Source of the DNA: Bilabrum cf. latius | Lineage: Eukaryota > Bigyra: Bicosoecida > Bigyra > Bicosoecida | NCBI GenBank assembly: GCA_965178125.1 | Contig: OZ237756.1 | Location: 558,001-622,000, forward strand | Reading direction: 5' to 3' | DNA length: 64,000 nt | Shown here: in pieces, positions 1 through 10,698 of the stretch | Position numbering within the stretch: position 1 is the stretch's first letter | Layout: every line of letters begins with the position of its first letter | The notes under the pieces: model-generated | Told to the model about the DNA's origin: nothing | Database searches by the model: none | The model's input: only the letters and a program-made list of their open reading frames with translations | Position numbers and translations under genes: made by a program

Positions 1-398
1 CATCTATGCTGCCTTGTGATCTGCTCTATAGATCGCAAGTGCACTGGCGGCGATTTCATCTCCAGCTGCGATGAATGAGAGGATTTGTGCAAAGTTTTAC
101 GGCAACTTGATCGCAAAGTCAGTTTCAGTAGGAGCCAAACCATCAACGTAGCAATACACTTACATTGTGCTCGCACTGGTTCGTCCTCAGCCTCCAATGC
201 CGCACCAACAATCCTTTGGAAAGCTGCTGGATTCGGGTCAATGGCGGTATCTTCACCATCAGCTGAAATGAGGCTGAAGTATCCTGCTGGGTTCCATGCT
301 AGCCACGTTTTGCCTTGTTTGGCGACGTGGCGCGTCATTTCGCCAGCTGCTGCAAGGTCCAATTGGTGGCGCCGCTCACGCCGGGTGAACCTTGCCAT
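1..398 (-). CDS. Unidentified two-exon gene, 3' part outside window
   Basis: Leftward reading from an ATG at 398 gives an open, ordinary-looking protein start (MARFTRRERRHQLDLAAAGE). The frame meets a GTAAGTG donor at 163; an acceptor ending CGCAG at 66 fits, giving a 98-base intron in phase 1. Exon 2 (65 to beyond 1) continues with SGDEIAASALAIYRADHKAA and contains one TAG at its edge, read here as Gln. Without splicing the frame is also open, so the intron is inferred from the splice signals and from the better-looking spliced protein. No family recognised. It runs leftward, away from the ankyrin gene that starts near 742. Confidence 0.4.
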   Translation of the reverse strand, partial: MARFTRRERRHQLDLAAAGEMTRHVAKQGKTWLAWNPAGYFSLISADGEDTAIDPNPAAFQRIVGAALEAEDEPVRAQCKCIATLMVWLLLKLTLRSSCRKTLHKSSHSSQLEMKSPPVHLRSIEQITRQHR

Positions 399-741
399 TG
401 TATCGATTGATTGAACTTCAACCAACAGCATCCCGAGCACCAGCATGCTAGTCTGCGCGAGCATTGTGTCTGTAAGCTACCGAGAAAATGTCGCTTTCGA
501 TCGGTCCCGGCGGAAAACTCGAAATTGAAACTCTCTCTCCAGTGGTGGTGCCTCACGACCGAACCTTCCCAGCAAATCGGTGAACCCTCTCCACCGGTCG
601 AAGCAAATTGTCTTGGATCACGCAAACACACCAGACACTCTGACCGACACAGGCATGACTTCAAATGCATAGCAACTGTTAATGCGTGTCCTTGATGGTT
701 AGTTAGATTGCTCTGAACTGCAAACGCTGTTCAGCAAACCG

Positions 742-2060
742 ATGGGCAAGCTTGTGGCTACTACGGCAATTAATCGGTCATATATGAGGCCAGGGAAGCG
801 GTATCATGCCCACGGCGATCTATGGTGGGAATCTATGGGTAGTATGCCAGACAATAGGCCGAATCACGATTTTGCATCTTCGTACAAAGCATATGCTCTT
901 CCCGTGATGCTTGGTCGATGTTCGAGCAGCATCGTACATCGCGTGTTGAAGGCCGGTAGCCCTGCAGAATCCACGGATGCCCTGGATGTCCATGATTTTA
1001 TTGCAGCGAACGTACCGCTTGTAAGTTGAAGTTCCCGAAGGTCTGGACAATAGCCATGTTTTGCGAATAGCTGTCAAACTGCAACTATGCTAGCTATGTA
1101 TCACTTTTTCGGAATGCAGTACGAACAGCTTAAGTTTTTTAGGTGCACGATGGTACGATGCATTCGAGAATGCTTGCCAGATGAGCTGGAGCTACTTGTC
1201 TTCTTCGCCGCGGCAAGCCCGCGACGGCAATTCCTGACGAGCGTGAGTTCCACACAGCACTTCCTCTTTATACTACCTATCATGCGCTGTTCAATCACAT
1301 GGCTGCTACTCAAAGCTGCACGCAGCCCCTACGCTCCCGTAGGATCATTAGGACCTTTCAAGACTGGGAATTCGACTGGCGCGATCATCCTGGGCAGAGG
1401 TCTGTGGGCACCTTGGGATGGAGGAGACTTTGGAGACTTTGCATTGTGCCCCTGCTCCATGCCGGGATACCCATGCCTCCTGACTTTGACCATAAAACGG
1501 ATGGCTTATTCAAGGATGGAAGCTCTCTTTGGAGAGTCACGGGCGTCACGCTCGAAGATGAATACAATGGTCTAATGTTTGACCCAACTACGTGGCTCCG
1601 CACCTTGTTTCAGCGACTCACGCCCGAGTAGCTGAAAGGAGTGCAGTACTACAACCCATTCAGGAAGCCCATGCGTCACATGCTCCACTGGCGAAGGGCT
1701 GTGGAGGCCAGAAGAGACGCGGGCATGGTGTTCTAGGCAGCTGCAGAGGGCAGGCCCATGGAGCTGGCCAGGAGGCTGAGGCTAGGCAAGCTCAGGGGCG
1801 GGCACATCAGCCTGGGGCAGATTACCATTGGGGGTGCAGTGCAAGGAGGATACAATGCGCTGACGGCGGCATGCACTGGTGGGCACGGGGCCTGCGTGCG
1901 TGTGCTTGCCGACGGGCTGCTGGATGCAGACGAGTACCTGAAGGGTCGGGATGGTGGTGGGAGGGGCTGCTGGGAGGTGGCTGTGGGGGATGCGGTGGGT
2001 GTGCTGTAGGAGATTCGTGAGGATCCATGGATGCTATGCGGGGACTTACCAGAAGTGTAA
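742..2060 (+). CDS. Ankyrin-repeat protein with F-box-like segment, three exons
   Basis: Inferred exons are 742-1019, 1120-1242 and 1326-2060, joined in phase 0 across GTAAGT...GCAG (100 bases) and GTGAGT...GCAG (83 bases) introns. Exon 2 encodes an F-box-like stretch (CLPDELELLVFFAAASPRRQ). Exon 3 ends in an ankyrin-type unit (GYNALTAACTGGHGACVRVL). Three in-frame TAG codons, at 1629, 1734 and 2007, are read as Gln; the first true stop is TAA at 2058. Reading TAG as stop would cut the gene before its ankyrin unit. F-box plus ankyrin proteins usually act as substrate adaptors of ubiquitin ligases, but the F-box match is weak. The start at 742 is only the first ATG in frame and may be wrong. 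Confidence 0.5.
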
Positions 2061-2196
2061 CGATAGTATGCCAGCCGGTCTTTGAACCAGGAAGGAAAGT
2101 TCTCGCTGAGACGAAGCTCTTGAAGAAGAAGACAAATCAACACCACCCAAGCACCACGTCGCACTACTAGTAGCATCATTCTTCGATTGCATTAGC

Positions 2197-3522
2197 ATGA
2201 ACGAGATCAAAAAGATTTTTCTTCGCTCAAAACTTGCTGCAGTAGCGCTTGTGGGCGCTGCTCTGGCTTCCTACCCGGTCCCGAAGATTACGATCGACCT
2301 CGATGAGCCTGAGCAGTCTTGGGCGAATGCCGTTCGAACGGTACTACACACGCACGGCTGGGAGCACTCATTCGGCCCTGTATTTGAAGCGCACAATGCA
2401 TCGCTATTCAATAAGCTGACAGGCGAGCAGTGGCAGCTGCTCGCCTCATCTATTCGGACGCATTGGCCCGACAATGCCAAGGACATTCAAGCAATATCTT
2501 CCGCGTTCCAAGCGGAAAAGAACAAAGGATTAATTCCAGCACATGCATCCGTGTCGTTCGAGTATCTGTCGGGGTGGGTCTGGTTTCACGAGCTGGCTCA
2601 CACCGACATGGCGGACTTTGGCGAGCACGCCTCCCCTCCCGGGTGCTGCGGGCTGGTCGCGAACCAAGCGGGCCCCTGGCGCACGAGCGAAGGGCTAGGC
2701 GATATCATTCACGTGCGAAACATGGACCAGTCGCCTGCGCCGCTGCGGAACATTTCCCTGCAGCTGGACTTCGTGCGCGGCGCCGAGCTCCAGTTCCGCT
2801 CCGTGGACTGGTACTGGATCGGATCAGGTGTCATGACCGCGGTCAGAAAGGGAGCGGCCTCCCTCGAGGAGAACTGGCGGTTCGCGAACGTCAGCGCCGA
2901 TGAGGTCTTCAGGGCGGCGGCCAACGGCACGGTGCCCCAGCTGTTCGTCTTCCGGAGGCTGCTGCAGGGCCTGCCGTTGCGCGGCGCCGGTGCCGGTTCC
3001 GCAAGATCGGAGCAGGGGACAGTCAGTGCAAGCACAGCGCCACCGAGCTCCTTTGTCGATGTGACGAGTGCGCTGGAGGGCCTCCGGGTGGCCTCTCCGA
3101 TGTACGTCATCGCGGGGGGGTCTCGCCCGGGCGAGGGTGCAGTGCTGGTGATCCAGACCATGAGGCCTCCGGAGTGCGTGCAGCGGATCGGGAACTGGTC
3201 CTGCGGGTCCGCGGCTCCGGGTCCTGTTGTGCACACACCCTACGATGCGTCCACCGAGGGCTGGATGGTGGCGCAGACAAACTACGACCCCTGGCAGGTG
3301 GATCCGCCTGCTGACGCGAGGAGGACGGCGGCGCTGCGGGTGCTTGCCGGGTCTGGCCAGGTTCTGGGCGGGTCACCACCTGGCTTGCTTGCTGCTGCAG
3401 GGACGTATCCCGTGCATAACCCCGACACTGCCTACACGGCCGTGATGCGAGCAGGGGATGGTTCGCTGGACGCGTGGGTGCGGGAGCAGCTGGTACCATA
3501 GGGTGAGAGTGAGAAGCAGTGA
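2197..3522 (+). CDS. Acid ceramidase / NAAA-like N-terminal-nucleophile amidase
   Basis: About 441 residues. The family (acid ceramidase and N-acylethanolamine acid amidase, NTN hydrolases) cleaves fatty-acid amides in lysosomes and is activated by self-cleavage before a cysteine. Visible family marks: hydrophobic signal-like N-terminus (residues 8-26); candidate nucleophile C150 in GCCGLVANQ, aligning with the CTSIVAQ-type motif; H-x-R-N-M-D (R174, D177) like the GRNLD motif; YVIAGGSRPGEG; the TNYDPW motif with the conserved Asn; DARRTAAL; and TYPVHNPDTAYTAVM at the end. The residues expected for self-processing and catalysis are present, so it should be active. A TAG at 3499 is read as Gln, adding seven residues before TGA at 3520. 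Substrate cannot be told from the sequence. Confidence 0.88.
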
Positions 3523-3596
3523 GCGAGGTATAGCATGATCAATTGGGCGTGTTCATTCATTGCATGCTATGTTTAACGTCGAGAAGTCTGTGTCAA

Positions 3597-5048
3597 TCAT
3601 GTGCCCGGTCCGGGTCCGGATGCTGCCCCTGCCCCAGCCGCAGCCCCTGCCCCAGCACTCCCCCCCATGTGCCCGAAATCAGGCCGTTTCCTGTGCATGG
3701 CATCCCCGAGCACACGCTCCAGGTCCACCTGCTCGCTTGCATTCGAGCTCTCGTCCGCACTCGTCACACCGCCACTGCCCCCACCCCGGGGAGGCCCCCC
3801 CGTGGCGCTAGAGGCGGGGGGAGACGGCCCCGAAGGCCCCGCCATGCTGGGGTACAGGTCTGATTCACCGCGGATCAGGTCGATCATGTACTCCTCTTCT
3901 TCGGAAGCCCACACGGGAGACCCGTCCCTTCCGGCTCCGGGTCCTGCGGGCAGCAGCACCAGCACGTCCTTCGGCTTGAGACGCCTGGGCACGGGGCCGT
4001 ACCTGCCTGGCTCGGGGGCTTTGGACGACGATCCGGAGCCGGAATCCTTCGATGAAGTGTCATCACCAGCACCCGCACCCGGCGCTGACGCCGGCGCCGC
4101 GGATTCGGAGCCGAATTCGGCCTCGTCCCAATCGTCTGCTGCCAGCCATGCAGAGGAGGACCCAGAACCTCCTCCTCCCCCTTCCTCTCCTTCTCCTTCT
4201 TCCCCGCCGCCGTAATCTAGGTCTAAGATGGCGTCGTATGTTCCCTGGGAAAGCGTCCCGCTCCCCTCGATTTCTCTCTTCATCAATTCGATAAAGTCGG
4301 CAGGCTCCTTGCCCTGCTTCTGCAGCTGAGATCCCCTCCACCTGGCGTGCTGTACGTCGGCTAGATACTAACCGTACTTGTTTCCAAATATGTTGTAGTA
4401 TCCACCGCTGCCAGATGCGCACCCCAAGCACCCGCAGTGCACGTCGACGACGATTTTATCGGGCGGGAGCTCGTGCTTGGGCACCCGGCAGATGCTTGAT
4501 GTCCCGAAATTGTAGTTGCGCGGGTTGATCACGTATGTTGAGCATAGCTTTTCGTATCCTGGTTTCTTCCACTTCGCAATGAGGCCCCCGTCGGCGATTT
4601 TCTCACGGATGCACCACTCGTAAAGGGCTCGGCTGATTTTCTCGTACGTGTAGTACATGTCGTAGATGTATCGCCTGCGATGGTATGGAGGATGCAGCGC
4701 ACCGATTCGAGGCATTCACGATGTGTTATTAAACCTACAATGAACCTCTTGACAGAGTTTTCAAACTCACGATCGCTGCCAGTTGATTTGCTGCACAGGC
4801 CACAGGGCCTCCACCCTTCGCTTGCCCTCGTGAGGCTCTGATGTCGCTGCGAGCCGAAAAAACAGTCCATGTGTTTATATTCAATACTACGATTTGACTC
4901 AATACTAGTATGCAACTCACAGCGAGAAAAAACGAAGAGAGATGGCAACGAGTGTGAACTTACCTTCTCGCATTTCTGCATCAAGGGCCAAGATGACCTC
5001 TTCGATTTCCCCAAAGCCTGCAGGCGCTCGTTTATACCGGTGCGCCAT
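3597..5048 (-). CDS. BUD31: BUD31/G10 spliceosomal protein with long C-terminal extension
   Basis: Exons 5048-4964, 4846-4771 and 4674-3597, with introns of 117 and 96 bases (GTAAGT...CGCAG and GTGAGT...CGCAG). The joined start follows BUD31 closely: APAGFGEIEEVILALDAEMR, then TSEPHEGKRRVEALWP, RYIYDMYYTYEKISRALYEW, LIAKWKKPGYEKLC, and the Cys-rich CICRVPK and HCGCLGCASG zinc-binding end. BUD31 is a component of the activated spliceosome. Normal BUD31 ends at this Cys-rich motif. Here the frame continues past TAG at 4368 (Gln) into about 256 more residues, acidic and Gly/Ser-rich, ending at TGA 3597-3599. The extension has no recognisable domain. The N-terminal core is certain; the extension depends on UAG being sense. 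Confidence 0.92.
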
Positions 5049-5243
5049 CTGAAATAAATAATTCGTGCTTTGTTTGCCCTGCTATGCGAATTGCAAGTCC
5101 TCACAAACAGCCACGTTCGCTGAAGAACGTTCGAATCACCGTGATTCCTCGAGGCGGCCCTAAAGTCCCATATTTGGTGATCCAAATCACCATGGCGGTT
5201 CGATTTGCCGGCAGAGTATTCTTGCATGTAAGCTTTCACTGCC

Positions 5244-8200
5244 TTGCTCTTCCCATATGAACATGGCTGTACGCAGCAATGCACCATTGCAGTTGACTGT
5301 CGCAAGATATCCATCATTCTAGCTTCTTTGCACAACTTGCAGGCTGCTTTCGGCAGTGGTCTTGGGGCAATCATGACCGCCATGAACGTTGGCGTCCATG
5401 GAGCGGCGCTCGGACCTGAAGGTATGAAACGGCTGGCGCTGCGGGACAACGACCCGTCCGTATTGCATCAAGAGGCCGGCGACACCAAGCATGCGGGGCC
5501 AGGCGTCGACACAGATACCAAGAAAATAATTGGATACATGAAGACCATCGCGCGAATCACCAATTCCCCCGAGGAGCAGGACACGATGATCGCTCGAATG
5601 CTCATCGCGTACCAGCACGGCTACCTGGTCGATGCGGCCACCACCGGCGTGATCTGCTCGGTGTGGTATCCCATGATGGACCGACTTGCGAGGTTAATCA
5701 CTGGGGCAACCAAGGGAAAGACGCTGCTCGATGTGGCGCGTGGAGCGGCGGGCGCTGGGGCCCGGGCCTCCCCTGCCCTGGCCGCCGCCGCACTCGTCGC
5801 ATGCATCGCGGCCGAAGGCTCCACTCTGGCGGTGCAGAAGATCGCGGAGGACCTGATGGGCGATCAGCTGGAATCCGAGGAGAACCTCGTCTCGATCGCC
5901 GGGATGGCGCTGTTCGGCACGTGGCAGCCGACCTCGGACGAAGGTTCCTTCAGGGTACAAGACATGCCGGCGGCACTGTCGCGGTGGATCGAGGGCAGCA
6001 GCCCGCGACTGCAGGCGATTCGGGCGTCTTCAGAGAGCTATTGGAGCTGGGTGGCTGCTGGGCTGCCCGTGGCTGCACTAGTGTACGGGGTTGTGCCTCC
6101 CCACCTGAGGCCTCTGTTCGGGCTGACTCAGTACGCCATGGTGCACCTGTGGAGGGAGGTGTAGTGCAATGCATTCGTGCTGAATCGGATCAGGAGGGAG
6201 GCGGAGGAGCAGGGGCTGGGTCCGGAGGACATGCTGCCGAGCGTGAGCCTGCACAGCGAGCAGCTGCTCAGGGCGCTATGGTCCGTGTGTTCCCTGCCCA
6301 TCGACGAAGATGAAGAAAAGCAACTGCTCCGTGATACCGGTCGCAACGGCCGGGGAAGACTGGCTCGCGCCTCGGGCGACTACCCCGAGTGCACGAGGTA
6401 CCGGCTGCCTGCCGCCACCGCCCCGAGCCGTGGAGGCACGGGACTCCAAACCGGAACTGCAGCCGGCCGGCCGGTTTCACCACCCCCGTCCTCCTTTACC
6501 TCTTCGACTGGGTTGCGACCGCTTCTGGGTTCCGCCGAGGCTGACGATCAGGCCATCGGGGAGGTGCTTCGGCTGGACGCGCGGCCGCTCGCCTACTACA
6601 GGCCAGAGGCAGCCGCGCACGACCTGCTTAACGGCTCCGAATCCGGGATCGTCACCATGGAGGACCTCGAGCAGGTCGGCAAGGGGTAGGACGACGACGA
6701 TTCGGAGCCGAATACGGACCGGGACTAGCCGCACGATCCGGAGTCGGAAACCGACCCCGGCGATGCCCATGGCACCACGTGGGGCTCCCACGAACATCCC
6801 ATCGCTGACCCGGCGGCGGCCTTTGGCGTATTCGAAGCGAGGATGGCGCAGGTGTCTCGAAAACTCAGAAAACAGGCTGAGGAGCAGGCGGCCAGGGAAC
6901 AACGGGCCAGCTGGGCAAAGCGGCGGAAGCGGAGGGCCAAGGTCATGCTCGAGGGAAACTCGAGGGGAGCAAGCAACGATTCCGATTCCGAGTCGGATAC
7001 CGGCATGGGTGGCCCCGCACATGCTGAGCGGAACCTTCGTCGGCTCGTTGTTCCCCCGATCGGCTGGTACCGCCCGAGCGACCACTCGGGGCCCCACAAC
7101 CCCGACCCTCTTCTGGCACCCGAATGGGTCCTGCCCGGCGTAGACGGCTGGCTGCACACTGAGGGGCGCGGCGCCGGTTCCGCAGCGGTGGCCCTGGAGT
7201 TAGCTCGAGAGAACACACTGGAGGTGGGTTACGGAACCTACGCCGCCGCTATTCTCCGAGCCAAGATCGCTGCATTTGCGGCACTTGCCCTGCTGCAAGG
7301 CAGTGGCAATGGGAATGGCGATGTCGATGGCGGTGACGATGGCAATGGCGATGACGAGACGAGTGGCGGTCGCAGCGGCGGAGAGATGGGACGGGGAGGG
7401 AACACGAGCGACGAGGACGGCATGTCGGCTGGCGCGAAAGGGCTCGACGACGAGTGCCGGCGCCGCGCATTGCGGAACCTCATCGCCGGTCTGCAGCTGG
7501 CACTCGCGGCCGCCTCCATGGCGGCTCAGCAGGAGGAGGGGGAGGGCCCTTACCTGTCGGGGAAACCAATGGAAGCGGGCGGGGGCATGTTCAGCTACGG
7601 GCCGCTGCATGGTCCCGTGAAGCAGATCAGGCAGGTGATGGCAAAGCGAGCGGCCAACGAGTAGGAGGCCGAGAAGGAGAGGAAACGGGAATTTGGCCCG
7701 CACTCGTCACACTCCGGCGTCCCGCTCCGAGGCCGCACAGTGCCCGGCTTGGGCTTCTTCGCGGGAATGCTCGATTTCCTGGTGCGGGAAGGTGTGACGA
7801 GTGGGGACATTCCCCGGAGCTGGGTGGATTCCAACCAACTGCTGTGGGGGGGATTAGCCGGTGCAGAAATTGGTCGTGGAAGCAGCCGGGAGCAAATCAG
7901 GGAACAAGGCAATGGCGATGCCGGGGGCCACGAAGACAGGGTGGGTCGGCTTGCTCGGTTGTTGCGCGCCAAAGGCATGCCCCCCGAGATGGCCAATGCG
8001 ACCGCGAGACGGGTCTTGCAGGGCGCGGTGAATCGAAGGCGAGCCGAATTGGCGCTGGCCCAGACACAGGGTAAGGGATAGGGATAGGGAGATGGATATG
8101 GAGATGGACAGGGATAGGGAGATGGACAGGGATAGAGATAGGGATAGGGATAGGGATAGGGAAAGGGAAAGGGACGAGGGCAAACAGAAGTTATGATCGA

Positions 8201-10505
8201 TGCGGCAAAGGAAGAGGAGGATGAGCTGGCCAGGATTGCAGCCGTGGAGGACACCCAGGCAGCCGCAAACGCCGTGAACTTCATCGCGAACGCACTCGTC
8301 ACACAGGCGATGGAGCTGGGGGAAGCCGCCGCCATTCTCGAAGATGAGGCCACGTGCACGGCGGTGCACATGAACTCCCGTTCCGGCGCCGCGCAAACGG
8401 AACCGGCTGCTGCGTTCCTGCGCGCCGTCGCAGCAGGGCGGATCGGGAGCGGAAACGCATCGACCACTCCATCTTCATCTGCATCTTCGTCCCAAGATTC
8501 TAATTTGGGCAAGCGAGGTATTTCCCGCGATGAAGCCGACCTGCGGGCTGGTGAGTGCATCGCATTGCAGTGCCTCTCCCGGTTTCCCTCCCAGGCGCAC
8601 GCGGCCCTGGACGGTATCCCCGCAGAGGAACAACTGGCCGCGGGAGAGGGCCCGGTTCCGCACTCGCAGCCGTGCGCGGCGCCGCCAAAGTACCTGAAGG
8701 AGATGGTCGTGGCGTCACCAGAGGGCATGCGTCTGCACGCGGGTAAGTTGCGTGCGTTTTTGGAGCACGCCGCCGCGATGGAGGACGCTGCCGCTGGGAC
8801 GGGAGAAGTGGCCTCTGCTGGACTGAGGGCCTGCGGGCGGGTTCGATCCCGGGAGTGGGGGATGAACACCCTCGTGGACCGGATGTCAAGTTCCGCAATC
8901 GGCGCGGCGCCGCTGCTGCACTGGGCGAACCGGGTGCGAGGGGCGCTCTCCCTCCGCGAGTCTGAGTGCGACCACGAGCGCACCACACCCGGTCGCAAGC
9001 AGGCTGATCCGATCCTCGAGGACCCGGATCGTGCGGACGAGGCGGCGGCGGGCTGGCGCGAGAGGCACGGGGCTAGTCTCCAAACCCCCGGGGGTCACTC
9101 TTTCCACGCCGTGGTGTCCACGGTGGCGCGCGGCGCCGCTTTGCGGAACCGGATGCTGCCTCTGGACTGGTCCTGGATCGTGACGAGCGACCCCACGGGC
9201 AAGCAGACCTGGGTGGATCTGCCTGCCAGCAACCCCGTCACTGAGCTCAAGCGGGAGACTTTGTCCCAGCTAGGAGTGAGCCGGGCCCCACTGGCGCCTG
9301 ATGATGTCGCCGCGCAGCAGCCGCCGGCCGGCAGCGGAACCAGCGGAACCATAGCGATGATGCGCGGCGCCGTTCGTAGCCCAGGGGAACAATCGGCGGC
9401 CGGACTCGGAATGGGAATTCGTGGCAGCACCACAAGGGATGGAGAAGGCCGGACGGCTGCAGACGACGGCTCCGGGGTCCGAACCCCGGACGAGCCATCC
9501 GCCGTGGACGCTGTGCGGGGGTTGGACGCCCAAGACAACGAATCGGAGCAAGACGACACCCATGCCAGGGAACAAGCCAGGGAGCAAATGGAGAGCGAGG
9601 AGCAGCAGGCCCAGGAATTCATGGCTCAGGTGATGGCACGGGCACTTTCCGGAGATCTAGACACGGATCAGGATCATGATCGGGATTAGGGAGACCCAAA
9701 GCAGTCGCAGCAGCAAAGGCGGGCTCTCCGTCGGCCCGGATTGGCCCCCGCGGCAGACCCCGCGCAAATCGCTGCAAACCAACTCGGCCTGATGCACATG
9801 CTCTCGCTAGCAATTAAGCAGTCGTCCAAAGAGCAGGGCGCGCACTCCACCGGGGCTTTCCTGAACCCCACGGTGCAGCGCATTGCGGCGCGTAAGGGAC
9901 TTCTACCCTCGGGTCTGATGCCGCTCGCGGCCATGTGCCACGGGGGGTACTACCAAGTCATAGGGAACAAATCAGATCCAGGGAACAATTCAGATCCAGG
10001 GAACAATGGAGGGTACCCTGCTCGAGGCCTGAGTCCCTTGGACGGCGCGATCGGGGGCGGGGTGAGGCGAGCCAGGGACCGACGCGCAGGTGTGACGAGT
10101 GAGGACGGGGAAGGTGGCGTTGAGGATCTGCCGGAGAGCCCGCAGGACTGGCTGCTAGGAAGTAGTGAGGACCGCGCGGCGGCAGAAGCGGCCATGCATA
10201 CCATCTTGCTGGCGTGGTAGGAGTGCTACTGGGGGGATCCGTTGGGGGCGCATGCCGTGGCGCGGCGGTGGGGGAAGGAGAGGGCGGGGCAGGGTGGCTT
10301 CCTGACCGTGGTCAGGGAACACGTAGGTGGTGGTGGTGGTGGGGGTAGTGGTGGTCCAAGTGGCGGTCATTCGGAGCCGGTGCTGCCGCACCCCGACAAG
10401 GGGACAGACGAGGAGGAGGAGGCGCTGGGAGGTCAAGAGGACGAGGACGTGGACACGATCGGGGGTGTGCTGGGGTACATGCCGACGGATGAGGGCAGAC
10501 AATAA
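5244..10505 (+). CDS. Giant unknown protein (about 1,750 aa) read through at least 14 UAG codons
   Basis: One frame stays open from 5244 to TAA at 10503, broken only by TAG: 6162, 6687, 6726, 7662, eight between 8079 and 8165, 9687 and 10218. The start is uncertain; ATG 5374 is an alternative because TTGCAG at about 5337-5342 could be a splice acceptor. The N-terminal 300 residues form a compact domain with hydrophobic helices (ALAAAALVACIAAEG; YWSWVAAGLPVAALVYGVV). The rest is Ala/Gly/Glu-rich, largely low complexity, with a Gly-Gln repeat near 8076-8170, an acidic poly-Asp stretch and a Gly run near 10330. No known family recognised. It lies divergent to BUD31 across about 195 bases that may hold both promoters. 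It could be more than one gene if introns exist, but the continuous frame argues for one. Confidence 0.7.
8076..8175 (+). repeat. GGA-TAG/GGA-CAG microsatellite coding Gly-Gln
   Basis: A run of six-base units (GGATAG, GGAGAT, GGACAG, GGAAAG) inside the giant gene. In frame it reads Gly alternating with TAG, CAG, GAT or AAG. TAG and CAG occupy the same position in neighbouring copies, as expected if they are synonymous. Confidence 0.9.
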
Positions 10506-10698
10506 ATATATATGGATTCGTCTTGTATTGTATCCCTCCATGCCTTTTGGGTTGGCCGTTGCAGCGCATTTGGACTGCATTGAGCAAGTCTTGTTTTCAT
10601 AGGTGCACGCTACCATCCGTTGGGGCCGCGCCGACGATCAGGCGATCAGTGGCTCACTGCCGGATTTCTGGAGGTCTAGACCAGAATTCCAGCCAACC

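Noticed and set aside
85-1077. Plus-strand frames at 85-414 and 411-695 and the minus frame at 820-1077
   Set aside because: The first lies opposite the better-supported leftward gene; the others have no motif, splice or composition support.
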